A stretch of DNA of 64,000 bases from Rhizobium sp. NLR16a (GTDB lineage Bacteria; Pseudomonadota; Alphaproteobacteria; Rhizobiales; Rhizobiaceae), in contig NZ_CP072865.1 in NCBI RefSeq assembly GCF_017948245.1, forward strand, positions 248,001 to 312,000, given 5' to 3'. The notes beneath the pieces were generated by a model. It was given only the letters and a program-made list of their open reading frames with translations. It had not been told where the DNA came from and did no database searches. The translations under genes were made by a program, and so were the position numbers. Of this stretch, positions 18,226-26,169 are shown piece after piece. The first letter of the stretch is position 1. Every line of letters starts with the position of its first letter.

Positions 18226-19257
18226 ATGGCACTTGCCCGCAACCGCCGCCGCGAACGCACGGTGGATTACTGGCCGGGCTTCGTCGATGCGTTGTCGACG
18301 CTGCTCATTTCGATCATGTTCCTGCTGACGGTCTTCGTCGTCGGGCAGTTCATCCTCAGCCGCGAAATCACTGGGCGCGACGAGGTGCTCAATCGTCTCA
18401 ATAGCCAGATCAACGAGTTGACGCAGCTTCTGGCGCTCGAAAAGGGCAGCAATCAGGATCTCCAGGATTCAGTCGCCAACCTACAAGCCTCGCTCGCGAC
18501 TGCTGAAAGCGACCGGTCGCGGCTTCAGGCGTTGCTGAACGCCGGCTCGGGCGGCCAGGATGCGGCTCAGAAGCGGATCGGCGCAATGACGCAGGAGCTC
18601 GACGAGCAGAAGCAGGTGAGCGAACGGGCGCTGAGCCAGGTCGAACTCTTGAATCAGCAGATTGCCGCACTTCGCAGCCAAATCGCCGCGGTCGAAGCGG
18701 CACTGCAGGCATCCGAGGAGAAGGACCGGGTCTCGCAGACCAAGATCGCCGATCTCGGCAGTCGCCTCAACGTGGCGCTGGCGGCGCGCGTGCAGGAACT
18801 GAACCGTTACCGTTCCGACTTCTTCGGCCGGTTGCGCGAGATCCTATCGGATCGCGAGAATATCCGCATCGTCGGCGACCGGTTCGTCTTCCAGTCGGAA
18901 GTGCTGTTTCCCTCGGGCGGCGCGGATCTCAATCCGGACGGGCAGACGGAAATGGCGAAGCTCGCCGCCGCTCTCCTTGATCTCGCCAAGGAAATTCCCC
19001 CGGAGATCAACTGGGTGCTGCGTGTCGACGGCCATACCGATAATGTGCCGCTTGCCGGGACCGGCCGCTATCGCGACAACTGGGAACTCTCCTCAGAGCG
19101 CGCCATTTCGGTCGTCAAGTTCCTGATTGGCCAGGGCGTCCCTGCCGACCGACTCGTCGCCGCCGGCTTCGGTGAGTTCCAACCGATCGCGCCGGGCGAT
19201 ACGCCGGATGCGCGCGCCACCAACCGCCGCATCGAGCTGAAGCTGACCGAGAAATGA
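18226..19257 (+). CDS. MotB/OmpA-type peptidoglycan-binding stator partner
   Basis: 343 residues. The N-terminus is basic, then one membrane helix (about 20-43) contains D21 in FVDALSTLL, the proton-accepting Asp position of MotB/ExbD/TolR proteins. A long periplasmic coiled coil (about 50-190) follows. The C-terminal OmpA-like domain (about 215-343) carries VDGHTDNVPL, LSSERAISVVKFL and ATNRRIEL, the diaminopimelate-binding OmpA/MotB signature. The gene starts 3 bases after the MotA-like stop. The coiled-coil length is greater than in usual MotB. The pair should pump protons and anchor to the cell wall. Canonical flagellar motA/motB would sit in a flagellar cluster, which is absent here. Confidence 0.82.
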   Translation: MALARNRRRERTVDYWPGFVDALSTLLISIMFLLTVFVVGQFILSREITGRDEVLNRLNSQINELTQLLALEKGSNQDLQDSVANLQASLATAESDRSRLQALLNAGSGGQDAAQKRIGAMTQELDEQKQVSERALSQVELLNQQIAALRSQIAAVEAALQASEEKDRVSQTKIADLGSRLNVALAARVQELNRYRSDFFGRLREILSDRENIRIVGDRFVFQSEVLFPSGGADLNPDGQTEMAKLAAALLDLAKEIPPEINWVLRVDGHTDNVPLAGTGRYRDNWELSSERAISVVKFLIGQGVPADRLVAAGFGEFQPIAPGDTPDARATNRRIELKLTEK

Positions 19258-19263
19258 TCAGCT

Positions 19264-20508
19264 TCATGTTGTCCGCCGCGCTTCGGCGAGCCGGTCGGCA
19301 AGAAAGGCGCGGACCGAGGGGCTGTCGCTGAGGCCGAGCGCCGTCATGTAGGCGTCGGCCGCGGCAGCATCGTTGCCGGCTCGCGCCAGAAGAAAAGCAC
19401 GTACAGCCCAGTAGGGCTGATAGGCTGCAATCACGCGGGGATCAACCTTGTCGAGCAGGGTCAGGCCCTCGGCGGGGCTTAAAGCCCGGCCAATCACCGC
19501 CGCTTGGGCGACGCGCGCGCCGAGCGTCGGCTTCATCGTCAGCAACGCGGCATAGAGCGTCGTCAGTGCCTGCCAGTCGGTCGTCCCCGAGAGGCGGCGC
19601 GCCGTATGTACCGATTGAATCGCCGCCTGACACTGATAGGGGCCGAAACGGTTGAGGCCTCCTGCGTTGCGCAGCAGCGCGTCTGCCTCCGCGATCATGG
19701 TGGCGTCCCAGCTGGCCGGGTCCTGCTCGTCCAGCGGCACATAGCGACCGGCGCGGTCACGACGGGCGCTGCGGCGGGCTTCGCAGTAAAGCATCAGCGA
19801 GACGAGGCCGATCGCTTCCGGCTCATCCGGCAGCACCGTCAGAAGCGCCCGGCCGAGCCAGATCGCTTCGCCGGCAAGCGAATGGTGCGCTTCCTCGCCA
19901 TCGAGACCGTCCCATCCGAGGCCGTAGGCGGCGTAGATCGCCGAAAGCACGGCGGCAAGCCGACCAGGCAGCGCGGGCCGAGGCGGTATGGTGAAGGGAA
20001 TGCCGGCCTCGCGGATCTTCACCTTGGCCCGCACCAGCCGCTGGCTCATAGCTTCCGGTGACACGACGAAGGCCCGCGCGATGGTCCTCGCTTCGATGCC
20101 GAGAACCGTCTGCAGCATCAGCGCCGTATGCACCGAGCTGTCGATGGCGGGATGGGCGCAGGCGAAGAGCAGCTTCAGCCGTTCATCGGGAAAGACGGAA
20201 TTGCCGGCTTCGTTCATCCGTTCTTCGGCTTCCTCCAGGGCGACCGATATCGTCGTTTGTGCGTTGGCCTCGACGGCGCGGTGGCGGGCCGCCTGCATCA
20301 GGTTGCGGCGGGCGGCCACCAGCAGCCAGGCTTCCGGATTGGCAGGAACGCCGCGCTCCGGCCAGACCCGCAGGGCTGACGCCAGTGCTTCCGACAATGA
20401 GTCCTCTGCCGCCGGCACGTCGCGCGAACGGGCCGCAAGAAAGGCGATCAGCTTGCCATAGGACTGTCGCGCCACCTGCTCGGCGGCGCGTCCTGCATCG
20501 GGTGACAT
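19264..20508 (-). CDS. ECF sigma factor, ECF42-type with C-terminal TPR-like extension
   Basis: 414 residues. Sigma region 2 lies at about 5-75 (RDVPAAEDSLSEALASALRVWP, then NPEAWLLVAARRNLMQAARH). Region 4 is at about 115-170 (LMLQTVLGIEARTIARAF, SPEAMSQRLVRAKVKIRE). These are followed by about 230 residues of helical-repeat sequence, the DUF6596/TPR extension typical of the ECF42 group, which has no anti-sigma factor. ECF42 genes are normally next to a DGPF/YCII-domain gene, and exactly that gene lies 6 bases upstream here, but frameshifted. It presumably directs its own operon. Convergent with the MotB-like gene, with a 6-base gap between their stops. Confidence 0.85.
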   Translation of the reverse strand: MSPDAGRAAEQVARQSYGKLIAFLAARSRDVPAAEDSLSEALASALRVWPERGVPANPEAWLLVAARRNLMQAARHRAVEANAQTTISVALEEAEERMNEAGNSVFPDERLKLLFACAHPAIDSSVHTALMLQTVLGIEARTIARAFVVSPEAMSQRLVRAKVKIREAGIPFTIPPRPALPGRLAAVLSAIYAAYGLGWDGLDGEEAHHSLAGEAIWLGRALLTVLPDEPEAIGLVSLMLYCEARRSARRDRAGRYVPLDEQDPASWDATMIAEADALLRNAGGLNRFGPYQCQAAIQSVHTARRLSGTTDWQALTTLYAALLTMKPTLGARVAQAAVIGRALSPAEGLTLLDKVDPRVIAAYQPYWAVRAFLLARAGNDAAAADAYMTALGLSDSPSVRAFLADRLAEARRTT

Positions 20509-20514
20509 CCTTCC

Positions 20515-20854
20515 TCACATCTGCAGGCGAGGGCGCACTTCGACGGAACCCTTGTCGGAAATCGGAATGCGCGTCGCCCATTCGAGCGCGGCGTCCAAAT
20601 CGGGAACCTCGATCAGATAGAAGCCGCCCAGTTGTTCCTTGCCTTCCGGATAGGGACCGTCCTGGACATCGTGATCCTCGCCTTTGCGGCGTATGACCGT
20701 GCCGGTCTCGGGCGCTGTCAGCCCGGCGCCGCCGGTCATGATTCCCCGCCTGGACAAGCGCCTGCGTGTAGGCGACCCAGCCATCGCGATAGGCTGGATC
20801 GCTACGGCGGGCGAAATCCTCCGGCGCTTCGCGAATGATGAGGGCATATTGCAT
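20515..20854 (-). pseudogene. DGPF/YCII-domain protein, frameshifted
   Basis: Two reading frames together make one complete DGPF-domain protein of about 112 residues. Frame A gives MQYALIIREAPEDFARR, then WVAYTQALVQAG. Frame B continues IMTGGAGLTAPETGTVIRR, then QDGPYPEGKEQLGGFYLIEV and RPRLQM, with the family's D-G-P-x-x-E-x-K-E-x-L-G-G-F core. The break is at a run of four Cs (20744-20747, GGGG on the coding strand); one base less restores the frame. AGGAG precedes ATG 20854. Either a real mutation or a sequencing error in the homopolymer. It lies 6 bases before the ECF42 sigma gene, its usual operon partner. Confidence 0.8.
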
Positions 20855-21060
20855 GGAAAACTCCTGATCTCGTTGTTGGCTTTGATCCAGGCCGCCGACG
20901 AAAGCCGGTCTAGCCTGGTGGAGCGGCTCAGCCGTTCCAAGACAATGAGGCGCGATCGCCGGTCGTTTCGACATGGCTCTGAAGAAATATTTGAAAAACA
21001 GCGCCGGAAATCACCAGCAGGCGCGCCGGTCTCAAAGACACCCGCGCCGCTCGAGGGCGC

Positions 21061-21090
21061 AAAAAAAGCAGGGCGGCATCGATGCCGCCC
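21061..21090 (-). terminator. Intrinsic terminator of the YegP-like gene
   Basis: On the minus strand a perfect 20-base palindrome (GGGCGGCA-TCGA-TGCCGCCC, 21071-21090) is followed by TGC and seven Ts (21061-21067). It lies 11 bases beyond the YegP-like stop. Confidence 0.85.
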
Positions 21091-21101
21091 GGCCATGCCG
21101 C

Positions 21102-21290
21102 TCAGGCTTCGGCCTTCGTCTGGTCGACGATCTCGGCGCCGGAGGTATTCTTCTTGATGGATTCGATGGCGTTCAGGGCGGACGCTTTCGCCTTGTAGCC
21201 CTCGGAACTGAACATTGTTTCCCCGTTCGATGCCTTGAAGCGGAAACGGAATTCGCCTGATTTATCCTTGTAGACTTCGAATTTGTACAT
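21102..21290 (-). CDS. YegP/DUF1508 family small protein
   Basis: 62 residues: MYKFEVYKDKSGEFRFRFKA, then SNGETMFSSEGYKAKASALN and IESIKKN. This is one copy of the DUF1508 (YegP) beta-alpha unit, with the family's F-R-F/W-R-x-x-A-x-N-G and S-E-G-Y-x-x-K-A motifs. E. coli YegP has two such units; single-unit forms are common in alphaproteobacteria. The function is unknown. It stands alone and is followed by a strong terminator. Confidence 0.85.
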   Translation of the reverse strand: MYKFEVYKDKSGEFRFRFKASNGETMFSSEGYKAKASALNAIESIKKNTSGAEIVDQTKAEA

Positions 21291-21434
21291 GGATGTCTCC
21301 CGAAACGCTGAATTGCACGATCAGCGTCGAGGAGGCTAGATCAAAATGGCGAGCTTTTCCACTACCTTAATGAGAATCGTAGTGCGGTCGTTTCCATCGG
21401 ACGCAGGCACGGGAGACAGACGAACGTCTTCGCA

Positions 21435-22427
21435 TCACTCCATCTGAATGTTCGCGCCCTTGACGACCGGCCCCCATTTGGCGAGCTCGGATTTTACATG
21501 GACGGCGAGTTCTTCCGGTGTCGAGCCGACGATGGTGGCGCTGAACTCCTTCATCCGTTCGGCAACGGCGGGGTCAGTGAGCGCCTTTCTGGCCGAGGCG
21601 TTGAGGCGCGTGACCGCCTCGCTCGGCGTTTTTGCCGGAGCGAAGAGCGCGTTCCAAGTATAGGTCTCATAGCCTGGAATGCCTGACTCGGCGATCGTCG
21701 GCACGTCGGGGAAGGAGGGTGCGCGCTCGGCCGTCGTCACCGCCAGCGCCCGCAGCGTGCCTGCCTTGATATGGCTGGACGATGAGGGCAGGTTATCGAA
21801 CATGATCGGCACCTGGTTGCCGATGACGTCGTTCAATGCAGGCCCCGCGCCCTTGTACGGGATGTGCTGCATGCTGACGCCGGCCATCGACTTGAAAAGT
21901 TCGCCGGAAAGATGCAGCGGCGTGCCGTTGCCCGACGAGGCGTAACTGTATTTATCGGGCTCGGCCTTCAAGAGCGCGATCAGCTCCTGCACCGTCTTTG
22001 CCGGCAATTCCGGATTGACGACCAGCACGTTCGGCACGACGACGAGCAGCGAGACCGGCGCGAAATCCTTCTCGGGATCGTAGGGGGTCGATTTGAGGAT
22101 CAGCGGGTTGAGGGCGTGGGTCGCGACCGTGCCCATCAGAATGGTGTAGCCGTCGGGCTCAGCGCGGGCGACGTTGCCGGCGCCGAGGTTACCGCCGGCG
22201 CCTGCGACGTTCTGGACGATCACCTGCTGGCCGAGATCCTCCGACATCTTCTGCGCGACGATGCGCGCGACGACATCGGTTGAGCCGCCGGCGGCGAAAG
22301 GCACGACCATGGTGATCGCGCGATCGGGAAAATCCGTGGCAACGGCAGGCCTGCCAAGCGCCAGCATTGCAGTGAGGCCAAGAGCGAGCGCGAGGCCCGT
22401 GCGTCGCGTGATGTTGGAAAGCGCCAT
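21435..22427 (-). CDS. Bug/TctC-family periplasmic solute-binding protein (orphan)
   Basis: 330 residues starting MALSNITRRTGLALALG, with a signal peptide cleaved near AVATDFP (about residue 25). The mature protein begins with FPDRAITMVVPFAAGGSTDV, the hallmark of Bug (TctC) receptors of tripartite tricarboxylate transporters, which bind carboxylates. QHIPYKGAGPALNDVIGNQV around the pocket is also typical. GGAGGAGATAGGA precedes ATG 22427. No TctA/TctB membrane genes are adjacent, so this is one of the orphan Bug proteins. The ligand is not known. Confidence 0.87.
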   Translation of the reverse strand: MALSNITRRTGLALALGLTAMLALGRPAVATDFPDRAITMVVPFAAGGSTDVVARIVAQKMSEDLGQQVIVQNVAGAGGNLGAGNVARAEPDGYTILMGTVATHALNPLILKSTPYDPEKDFAPVSLLVVVPNVLVVNPELPAKTVQELIALLKAEPDKYSYASSGNGTPLHLSGELFKSMAGVSMQHIPYKGAGPALNDVIGNQVPIMFDNLPSSSSHIKAGTLRALAVTTAERAPSFPDVPTIAESGIPGYETYTWNALFAPAKTPSEAVTRLNASARKALTDPAVAERMKEFSATIVGSTPEELAVHVKSELAKWGPVVKGANIQME

Positions 22428-22564
22428 TCCTATCTCCTCCCATGAATTCAACAGCAATCCCCACCCAGGGCATGAAGAGGGTAGGGCAGGGGGCGGGAAA
22501 GACAACCGCGGGAAGGCGCAGCGAAGTCCGACTTTAGTAGCGTGCGGCCAAGGGCGCCTGCCGG

Positions 22565-24433
22565 CTATTTGGCCGCGAGCACATCCTCCTTGGCGGCGTC
22601 GAATTGCAGCCGGGCGAGGCGGGCATAGATGCCCCCGTGGCGGATCAGAGTTTGATGCGTGCCTTCCTCGACGACGCGCCCCTGATCCATGACGAGGATG
22701 CGGTCGGCCTTCAGCACGGTTGCCAGGCGATGGGCGATGACGAGCGTCGTGCGGCCATCCATTAAGCCGTCGAGCGCCTTCTGCACCAGGGTCTCGCTTT
22801 CGGCGTCAAGCGCGGAGGTCGCCTCGTCGAGCAGCAGCACGGGCGCGTTCTTCAGAATGGCGCGGGCAATGGCGATGCGCTGTCGCTGGCCGCCGGAGAG
22901 GGTGACGCCACGTTCGCCGACCTCCGTCTCATAGCCGTTCTCCAGTCGGGCGATGAATTCGTCGGCCTGGGAGGCAAGCGCTGCAGCGCGGACTTCCTCA
23001 CGCGATGCACCAGGGCGGCCGAAGGCGATGTTGTCATGGATCGATGCGGCGAAGATCGTGACGTCCTGCGGCACGATGGCGATGCGCTGGCGCAACTCGT
23101 CGGGCGTCGTCAGCCGGGCATCGACACCGTCAATCGTCACGCTGCCCTGCTGCGGATCGTAGAAGCGCAGCAGCAACGAAAAGACTGTGCTTTTGCCGGC
23201 GCCGGAGGGGCCGACGATGGCGACGGTTTCGCCTGGAGCAACGGCGAAGCTCAAGCCATGCAGGGCCGATTTTCCGGGGCGCGAGGGATAGGCGAAATGC
23301 ACGTCGGAAAACTCGACGCGGCCGCGGCTCGGCGAAGGGAGGGCCTCGGGGTTGGTGGGGGCTGATATCGGCGACACCTCGTCAAGAAGTTCGGTCAACC
23401 GGTCGGCGGCGCCGGCCGCCTGCGAGAGTTCGCCCCAGACCTCCGACAGCGCGCCGAGCGATCCCGCGGAGATCACGGCGTAGAGCAGGAACTGGCCGAG
23501 CGTGCCGGCAGACAGCGTGCCGGCCAGCACGCTGTGGGCGCCGACCCAGAGTACGGCGACGACGCTGCCGAAGATTAGGGTGATGGCGATGCCCGTCAAG
23601 AGTGCGCGTGAGCGGATGGCGGCGCGGGCGGCTTCGTAGGCGGATTCGACGGCGCCGGCGTATCGCGTCGCCGCGGCATCCTCGCCGTTGAAGGCCTGTA
23701 CCGTACGGGTCGCGGCGATCGTCTCATTGGCGAAGGCGGACGCTTCGGCAAGCGTATCCTGAGCGGCGCGAGATCGCCTGCGCACCGAGCGGCCAAAGGC
23801 GACGAGTGGGAAGACGATCAGCGGGATCGCTCCGATGACGAGGCTCGAAAGTTTCGGCGAGGTGACGACCATCATGCCCATGGCGCCGAGACAGAGAATG
23901 AGGTTCCTGAGCGCCACCGAGGCGGTGGCGCCGACGGCGGACTTGATCTGCGTCGTATCGGCGGTCAGACGCGAGACGATCTCGCCGGACTGGTTGACGT
24001 CAAAGAAGGAGGGAGACAGCCGCGTCACATGGCTAAAGACGTCGCGGCGAAGATCGGCGACGATGCGTTCGCCGATGGTGATAACGAAATAATAGCGCAG
24101 CGCGCTGGCGACCGCGAGCACGATGGCCATGACCATCAGCATGGCGAAGTAGCTGTTGATGAAGCTGCCGTCAGACTGGTTGAAGCCATGATCGATCATG
24201 CGGCGCACGGCGAGCGGCAGGGCCAGCGAGGTCATGGCGGCAAGCGCCAACGAAATCAGCGCGCCAGCCACCAGCCCGCGATAGCGCATGACATAAGGCG
24301 TCAGCCTGCCGAGCGGCCGCAGCGACCGTCTCTTGTTTTCCTCAGCCTGTGCCTGATCTGCCAAATCGTCTCCATTCGCCCGCAGGACCACGCAATGCGG
24401 CCTGTTGGCTCTTGTTATCCCGGCGTCCTTCAT
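22565..24433 (-). CDS. ABC exporter with fused membrane and ATPase domains
   Basis: About 620 residues. An N-terminal six-helix membrane domain (about 50-330) precedes an ATPase domain with Walker A GPSGAGKST, signature LSGGQRQRIAIARA, Walker B VLLLDEATSALD and the switch histidine in VIAHRLATV. The type is MsbA/LmrA-like, probably a homodimer exporting lipid or drug. The start is uncertain: ATG 24433 (MKDAGITRA) or 24448 lie in poorly conserved sequence. TTG 24364 has GGAGA close upstream and would give a start just before ADQAQAEENKRR, nearer the usual beginning of the family. Divergent from rpmE. Confidence 0.88.
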   Translation of the reverse strand: MKDAGITRANRPHCVVLRANGDDLADQAQAEENKRRSLRPLGRLTPYVMRYRGLVAGALISLALAAMTSLALPLAVRRMIDHGFNQSDGSFINSYFAMLMVMAIVLAVASALRYYFVITIGERIVADLRRDVFSHVTRLSPSFFDVNQSGEIVSRLTADTTQIKSAVGATASVALRNLILCLGAMGMMVVTSPKLSSLVIGAIPLIVFPLVAFGRSVRRRSRAAQDTLAEASAFANETIAATRTVQAFNGEDAAATRYAGAVESAYEAARAAIRSRALLTGIAITLIFGSVVAVLWVGAHSVLAGTLSAGTLGQFLLYAVISAGSLGALSEVWGELSQAAGAADRLTELLDEVSPISAPTNPEALPSPSRGRVEFSDVHFAYPSRPGKSALHGLSFAVAPGETVAIVGPSGAGKSTVFSLLLRFYDPQQGSVTIDGVDARLTTPDELRQRIAIVPQDVTIFAASIHDNIAFGRPGASREEVRAAALASQADEFIARLENGYETEVGERGVTLSGGQRQRIAIARAILKNAPVLLLDEATSALDAESETLVQKALDGLMDGRTTLVIAHRLATVLKADRILVMDQGRVVEEGTHQTLIRHGGIYARLARLQFDAAKEDVLAAK

Positions 24434-24556
24434 GTATAGGCACCGCATCCTAATGGGAAGCCGTAGCCATCACGACTGCGGCTTCATTTATTCAATCGGT
24501 TCGGTGGCCGCAACTGCATGCGGCAAATTGAACTCCGGTATCGCAGGAAGATTGTT

Positions 24557-24778
24557 ATGAAGGCAGGCATCCATCCCGACTATCACACGATCAAGGTAGT
24601 CATGACCGATGGCACCGAATACGAAACCCGCTCGACCTGGGGTTCGGAAGGCGCTGTCATGAACCTCGAAATCGATTCCAAGTCGCATCCGGCCTGGACG
24701 GGCGGCAACCAGCAGCTCATGGACCGCGGTGGCCGCGTTTCCAAGTTCAATAAGCGTTTCGGCGGCCTCGGTCTCTAA
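24557..24778 (+). CDS. rpmE: Ribosomal protein bL31
   Basis: 73 residues: [20 protein letters not shown], then [14 protein letters not shown] at the C-terminus. This is the zinc-free (C-minus) form of 50S protein L31, since none of the four cysteines of the C-plus form is present. CAGGAAG precedes ATG 24557. A clear intrinsic terminator follows at 24808-24831, so it is a single-gene transcript. Divergent from the ABC exporter gene. Confidence 0.95.
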   Translation: MKAGIHPDYHTIKVVMTDGTEYETRSTWGSEGAVMNLEIDSKSHPAWTGGNQQLMDRGGRVSKFNKRFGGLGL

Positions 24779-24807
24779 TCGCTTCTGCTTGACGACGTTT
24801 CGCAAGG

Positions 24808-24831
24808 AGCCCGGTTCTGCCGGGCTTTTTT
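24808..24831 (+). terminator. Intrinsic terminator of rpmE
   Basis: AGCCCGG (24808-24814) and CCGGGCT (24820-24826) form a perfect 7-pair stem with loop TTCTG, followed by Ts at 24827-24831. It lies 30 bases after the rpmE stop. Confidence 0.9.
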
Positions 24832-24860
24832 GCGTTTGCAGAACGGTGCGCAGCGGCAAC

Positions 24861-24892
24861 AAAAAACCGGCCGCGCACTGCGCAGCCGGCCC
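24861..24892 (-). terminator. Intrinsic terminator of rcdA
   Basis: On the minus strand CCGGCTGCGC and GCGCGGCCGG pair with one G-T wobble around loop AGT, followed by TTTTTT (24861-24866). It lies about 20 bases after the rcdA stop and faces the rpmE terminator. Confidence 0.85.
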
Positions 24893-24913
24893 AAATGAAT
24901 TTAGCAGGTTTGG

Positions 24914-25429
24914 TCAGTTGTTGCCGAAGGCGGTCTGCAGCAGGGAAAGCTGCGCCTGGACGCTGTTCTGATTGTCATGAACGATCACGGCTTCAGCCGG
25001 ACGATAGATTTCGCGATCCAGCAGCGCGATGCGGTTCTGCAGGCGCAAGGAGCGCTCGACGAGGTCGCGGAAGGATTCCGGCAGGTCGCCCCAGCCGGGT
25101 GCCGCGCGGTCGACGTTGAAGCCGTCGAGGCGGACCTTGTTCTTCTCGGCCAGCACCTGGTCACGCGACATCTCACCATTGTTGACGGCGCGCTGCAGCA
25201 GCAGCCACGAGGCCATCTGCATCAGGCGGGTGGTCAGCCGCATCGATTCCGCGGCGTAGAGGACGGATGCCATGCGCGGCAGAACCTTGGAGGCTGCGCG
25301 GCCTTGGCCATCGAGATAGGCGGCGGTCTCTTCGACCAGTGACATGCCTTCGGCATAGAGTGCCTTGAACTGTGAGGATGCAGCCGCGCGGCCCGCAAAA
25401 CTGATCGTGTTCAATCCAACTTCCGACAT
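24914..25429 (-). CDS. rcdA: RcdA, regulator of CtrA degradation (DUF1465)
   Basis: 171-residue helical protein: FAGRAAASSQFKALYAEGM, then SKVLPRMASVLYAAESMRL, then ASWLLLQRAVNNGEMS. These match the DUF1465 family. In Caulobacter RcdA works with CpdR and PopA as an adaptor that delivers the cell-cycle master regulator CtrA and other substrates to ClpXP. An equivalent role is expected in rhizobia, where CtrA control of the cell cycle also affects bacteroid development. AGGG lies about 9 bases before ATG 25429. A perfect CtrA-type site lies about 126 bases upstream. A terminator follows at 24861-24892. Confidence 0.88.
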   Translation of the reverse strand: MSEVGLNTISFAGRAAASSQFKALYAEGMSLVEETAAYLDGQGRAASKVLPRMASVLYAAESMRLTTRLMQMASWLLLQRAVNNGEMSRDQVLAEKNKVRLDGFNVDRAAPGWGDLPESFRDLVERSLRLQNRIALLDREIYRPAEAVIVHDNQNSVQAQLSLLQTAFGNN

Positions 25430-25554
25430 CGCAATAGTCCCTGTTGCACGCAGCTACTTATGGTCAGGTAACGCCGGGCTTAACGGAAAAGTTTCCGCGT
25501 CCGGTCTTTATGACTTTAAGATGGTATCATTAGCGCAAATGCGCAAGCCGTTTC

Positions 25555-25569
25555 TTAAGAAAGGGTTAA
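25555..25569. promoter_or_regulatory. CtrA binding site upstream of rcdA
   Basis: TTAA-GAAAGGG-TTAA on the plus strand (TTAA-CCCTTTC-TTAA on the rcdA strand) is an exact TTAA-N7-TTAA, the core CtrA box of alphaproteobacteria. It lies in the gap between the candidate sRNA and rcdA, about 126 bases before the rcdA start. Caulobacter rcdA is known to be CtrA-controlled, which would make a feedback loop. One match of eight fixed bases can occur by chance. Confidence 0.6.
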
Positions 25570-25603
25570 TCTCCACAGTTTCATGGAAATGCGCCGGCCG
25601 CAG

Positions 25604-25710
25604 CAAAAAGAAGAGCCGCAAAAGCGGCTCTCAAGGTAAAACAGGGAGAAAAATCAGACCAATTCACCGCTTGGAAAACTGTCTGAGATCCAGAGAAAGC
25701 CTGGATGAGT
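25604..25710 (-). ncRNA. Candidate trans-acting small RNA with three stem-loops
   Basis: Read on the minus strand the region folds as follows. Hairpin 1: ATCCAG/CTGGAT (25701-25706 with 25688-25693), 7-base loop. Hairpin 2: TCAGAC/GTCTGA (25681-25686 with 25654-25659), with an inner CCAA/TTGG pair. A single-stranded TTTTTCTCCC stretch follows. Then comes a perfect terminator stem GAGCCGC-TTTT-GCGGCTC (25613-25630) and TTCTTTTT (25605-25612). AT-rich sequence with TATAAC-like words lies just upstream, near 25715-25735. The layout (two stems, an unpaired CUCCC, a terminator) is that of many rhizobial sRNAs, including AbcR-like ones; the family was not identified. It does not overlap a credible ORF. 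The alternative is a long trailer of the DUF1192 transcript. Confidence 0.55.
25605..25630 (-). terminator. Intrinsic terminator of the candidate sRNA
   Basis: Perfect 7-pair stem GAGCCGC/GCGGCTC with a four-base loop, followed on the minus strand by TTCTTTTT. It would also stop read-through from the DUF1192 gene, 190 bases upstream. Confidence 0.85.
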
Positions 25711-25820
25711 ACAGTAATACGTTATAAAGCTTAATAATTTATTAACATTGTGCCGAATGAAGACTTGAGGTTGGCTCATTTTTCCTGCCTATGGCCTTGT
25801 TTTTGGAGGCTTTTAGCGGT

Positions 25821-26012
25821 TCACGAACGGAAGAAGCTTTCGGCGGCCTGTCGCCCGGACGCCTTGCGGGCGGCTTCGGCTTCGAGCCGGGCGATCTCGG
25901 TTTTCAGCAATTCCACTCGCGCCTTCAGCTCATCCACCGAAAGCATGGAGAGATCGGCGCCGATCTCGTGGGCGGTTTTCTTCTGCGGCCGGTCGTCATC
26001 GATAAAGCTCAT
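25821..26012 (-). CDS. DUF1192 family small protein
   Basis: 63 residues: MSFIDDDRPQKKTAHEIGAD, then LSMLSVDELKARVELLKTEI and a basic Ala-rich tail. It has the DUF1192 pattern of an acidic N-terminus, E-I-G-x-D-L-S-x-L-S-V-x-E-L, and a short helix pair, probably coiled coil. The function is unknown. AAAAGGAGGAGAACCG gives a strong ribosome site before ATG 26012; the longer frame upstream was rejected. Confidence 0.8.
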   Translation of the reverse strand: MSFIDDDRPQKKTAHEIGADLSMLSVDELKARVELLKTEIARLEAEAARKASGRQAAESFFRS

Positions 26013-26169
26013 CGGTTCTCCTCCTTTTGCTGCCGGCAGCATAATGCCGAAAAATGCGGCCGATACGGAATCGGAATTTAGGCCGATCCGGCCCAAATCC
26101 AGTCTCGCCTCCCCATTTTTCGTTTTTCGCGAACCACGGAGAAAACCGCAGTGCGGTTTGCAGGAAGGC

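Noticed and set aside
17095..19257. Zorya-type phage defence system
   Set aside because: The channel/OmpA pair resembles ZorA/ZorB in general layout, but no helicase (ZorD), ZorC or ZorE follows; the next gene is an ECF sigma factor.
21435..24433. Complete tripartite tricarboxylate transporter
   Set aside because: Only the receptor (TctC/Bug) is present; the neighbouring gene is an ABC exporter, not TctA or TctB.
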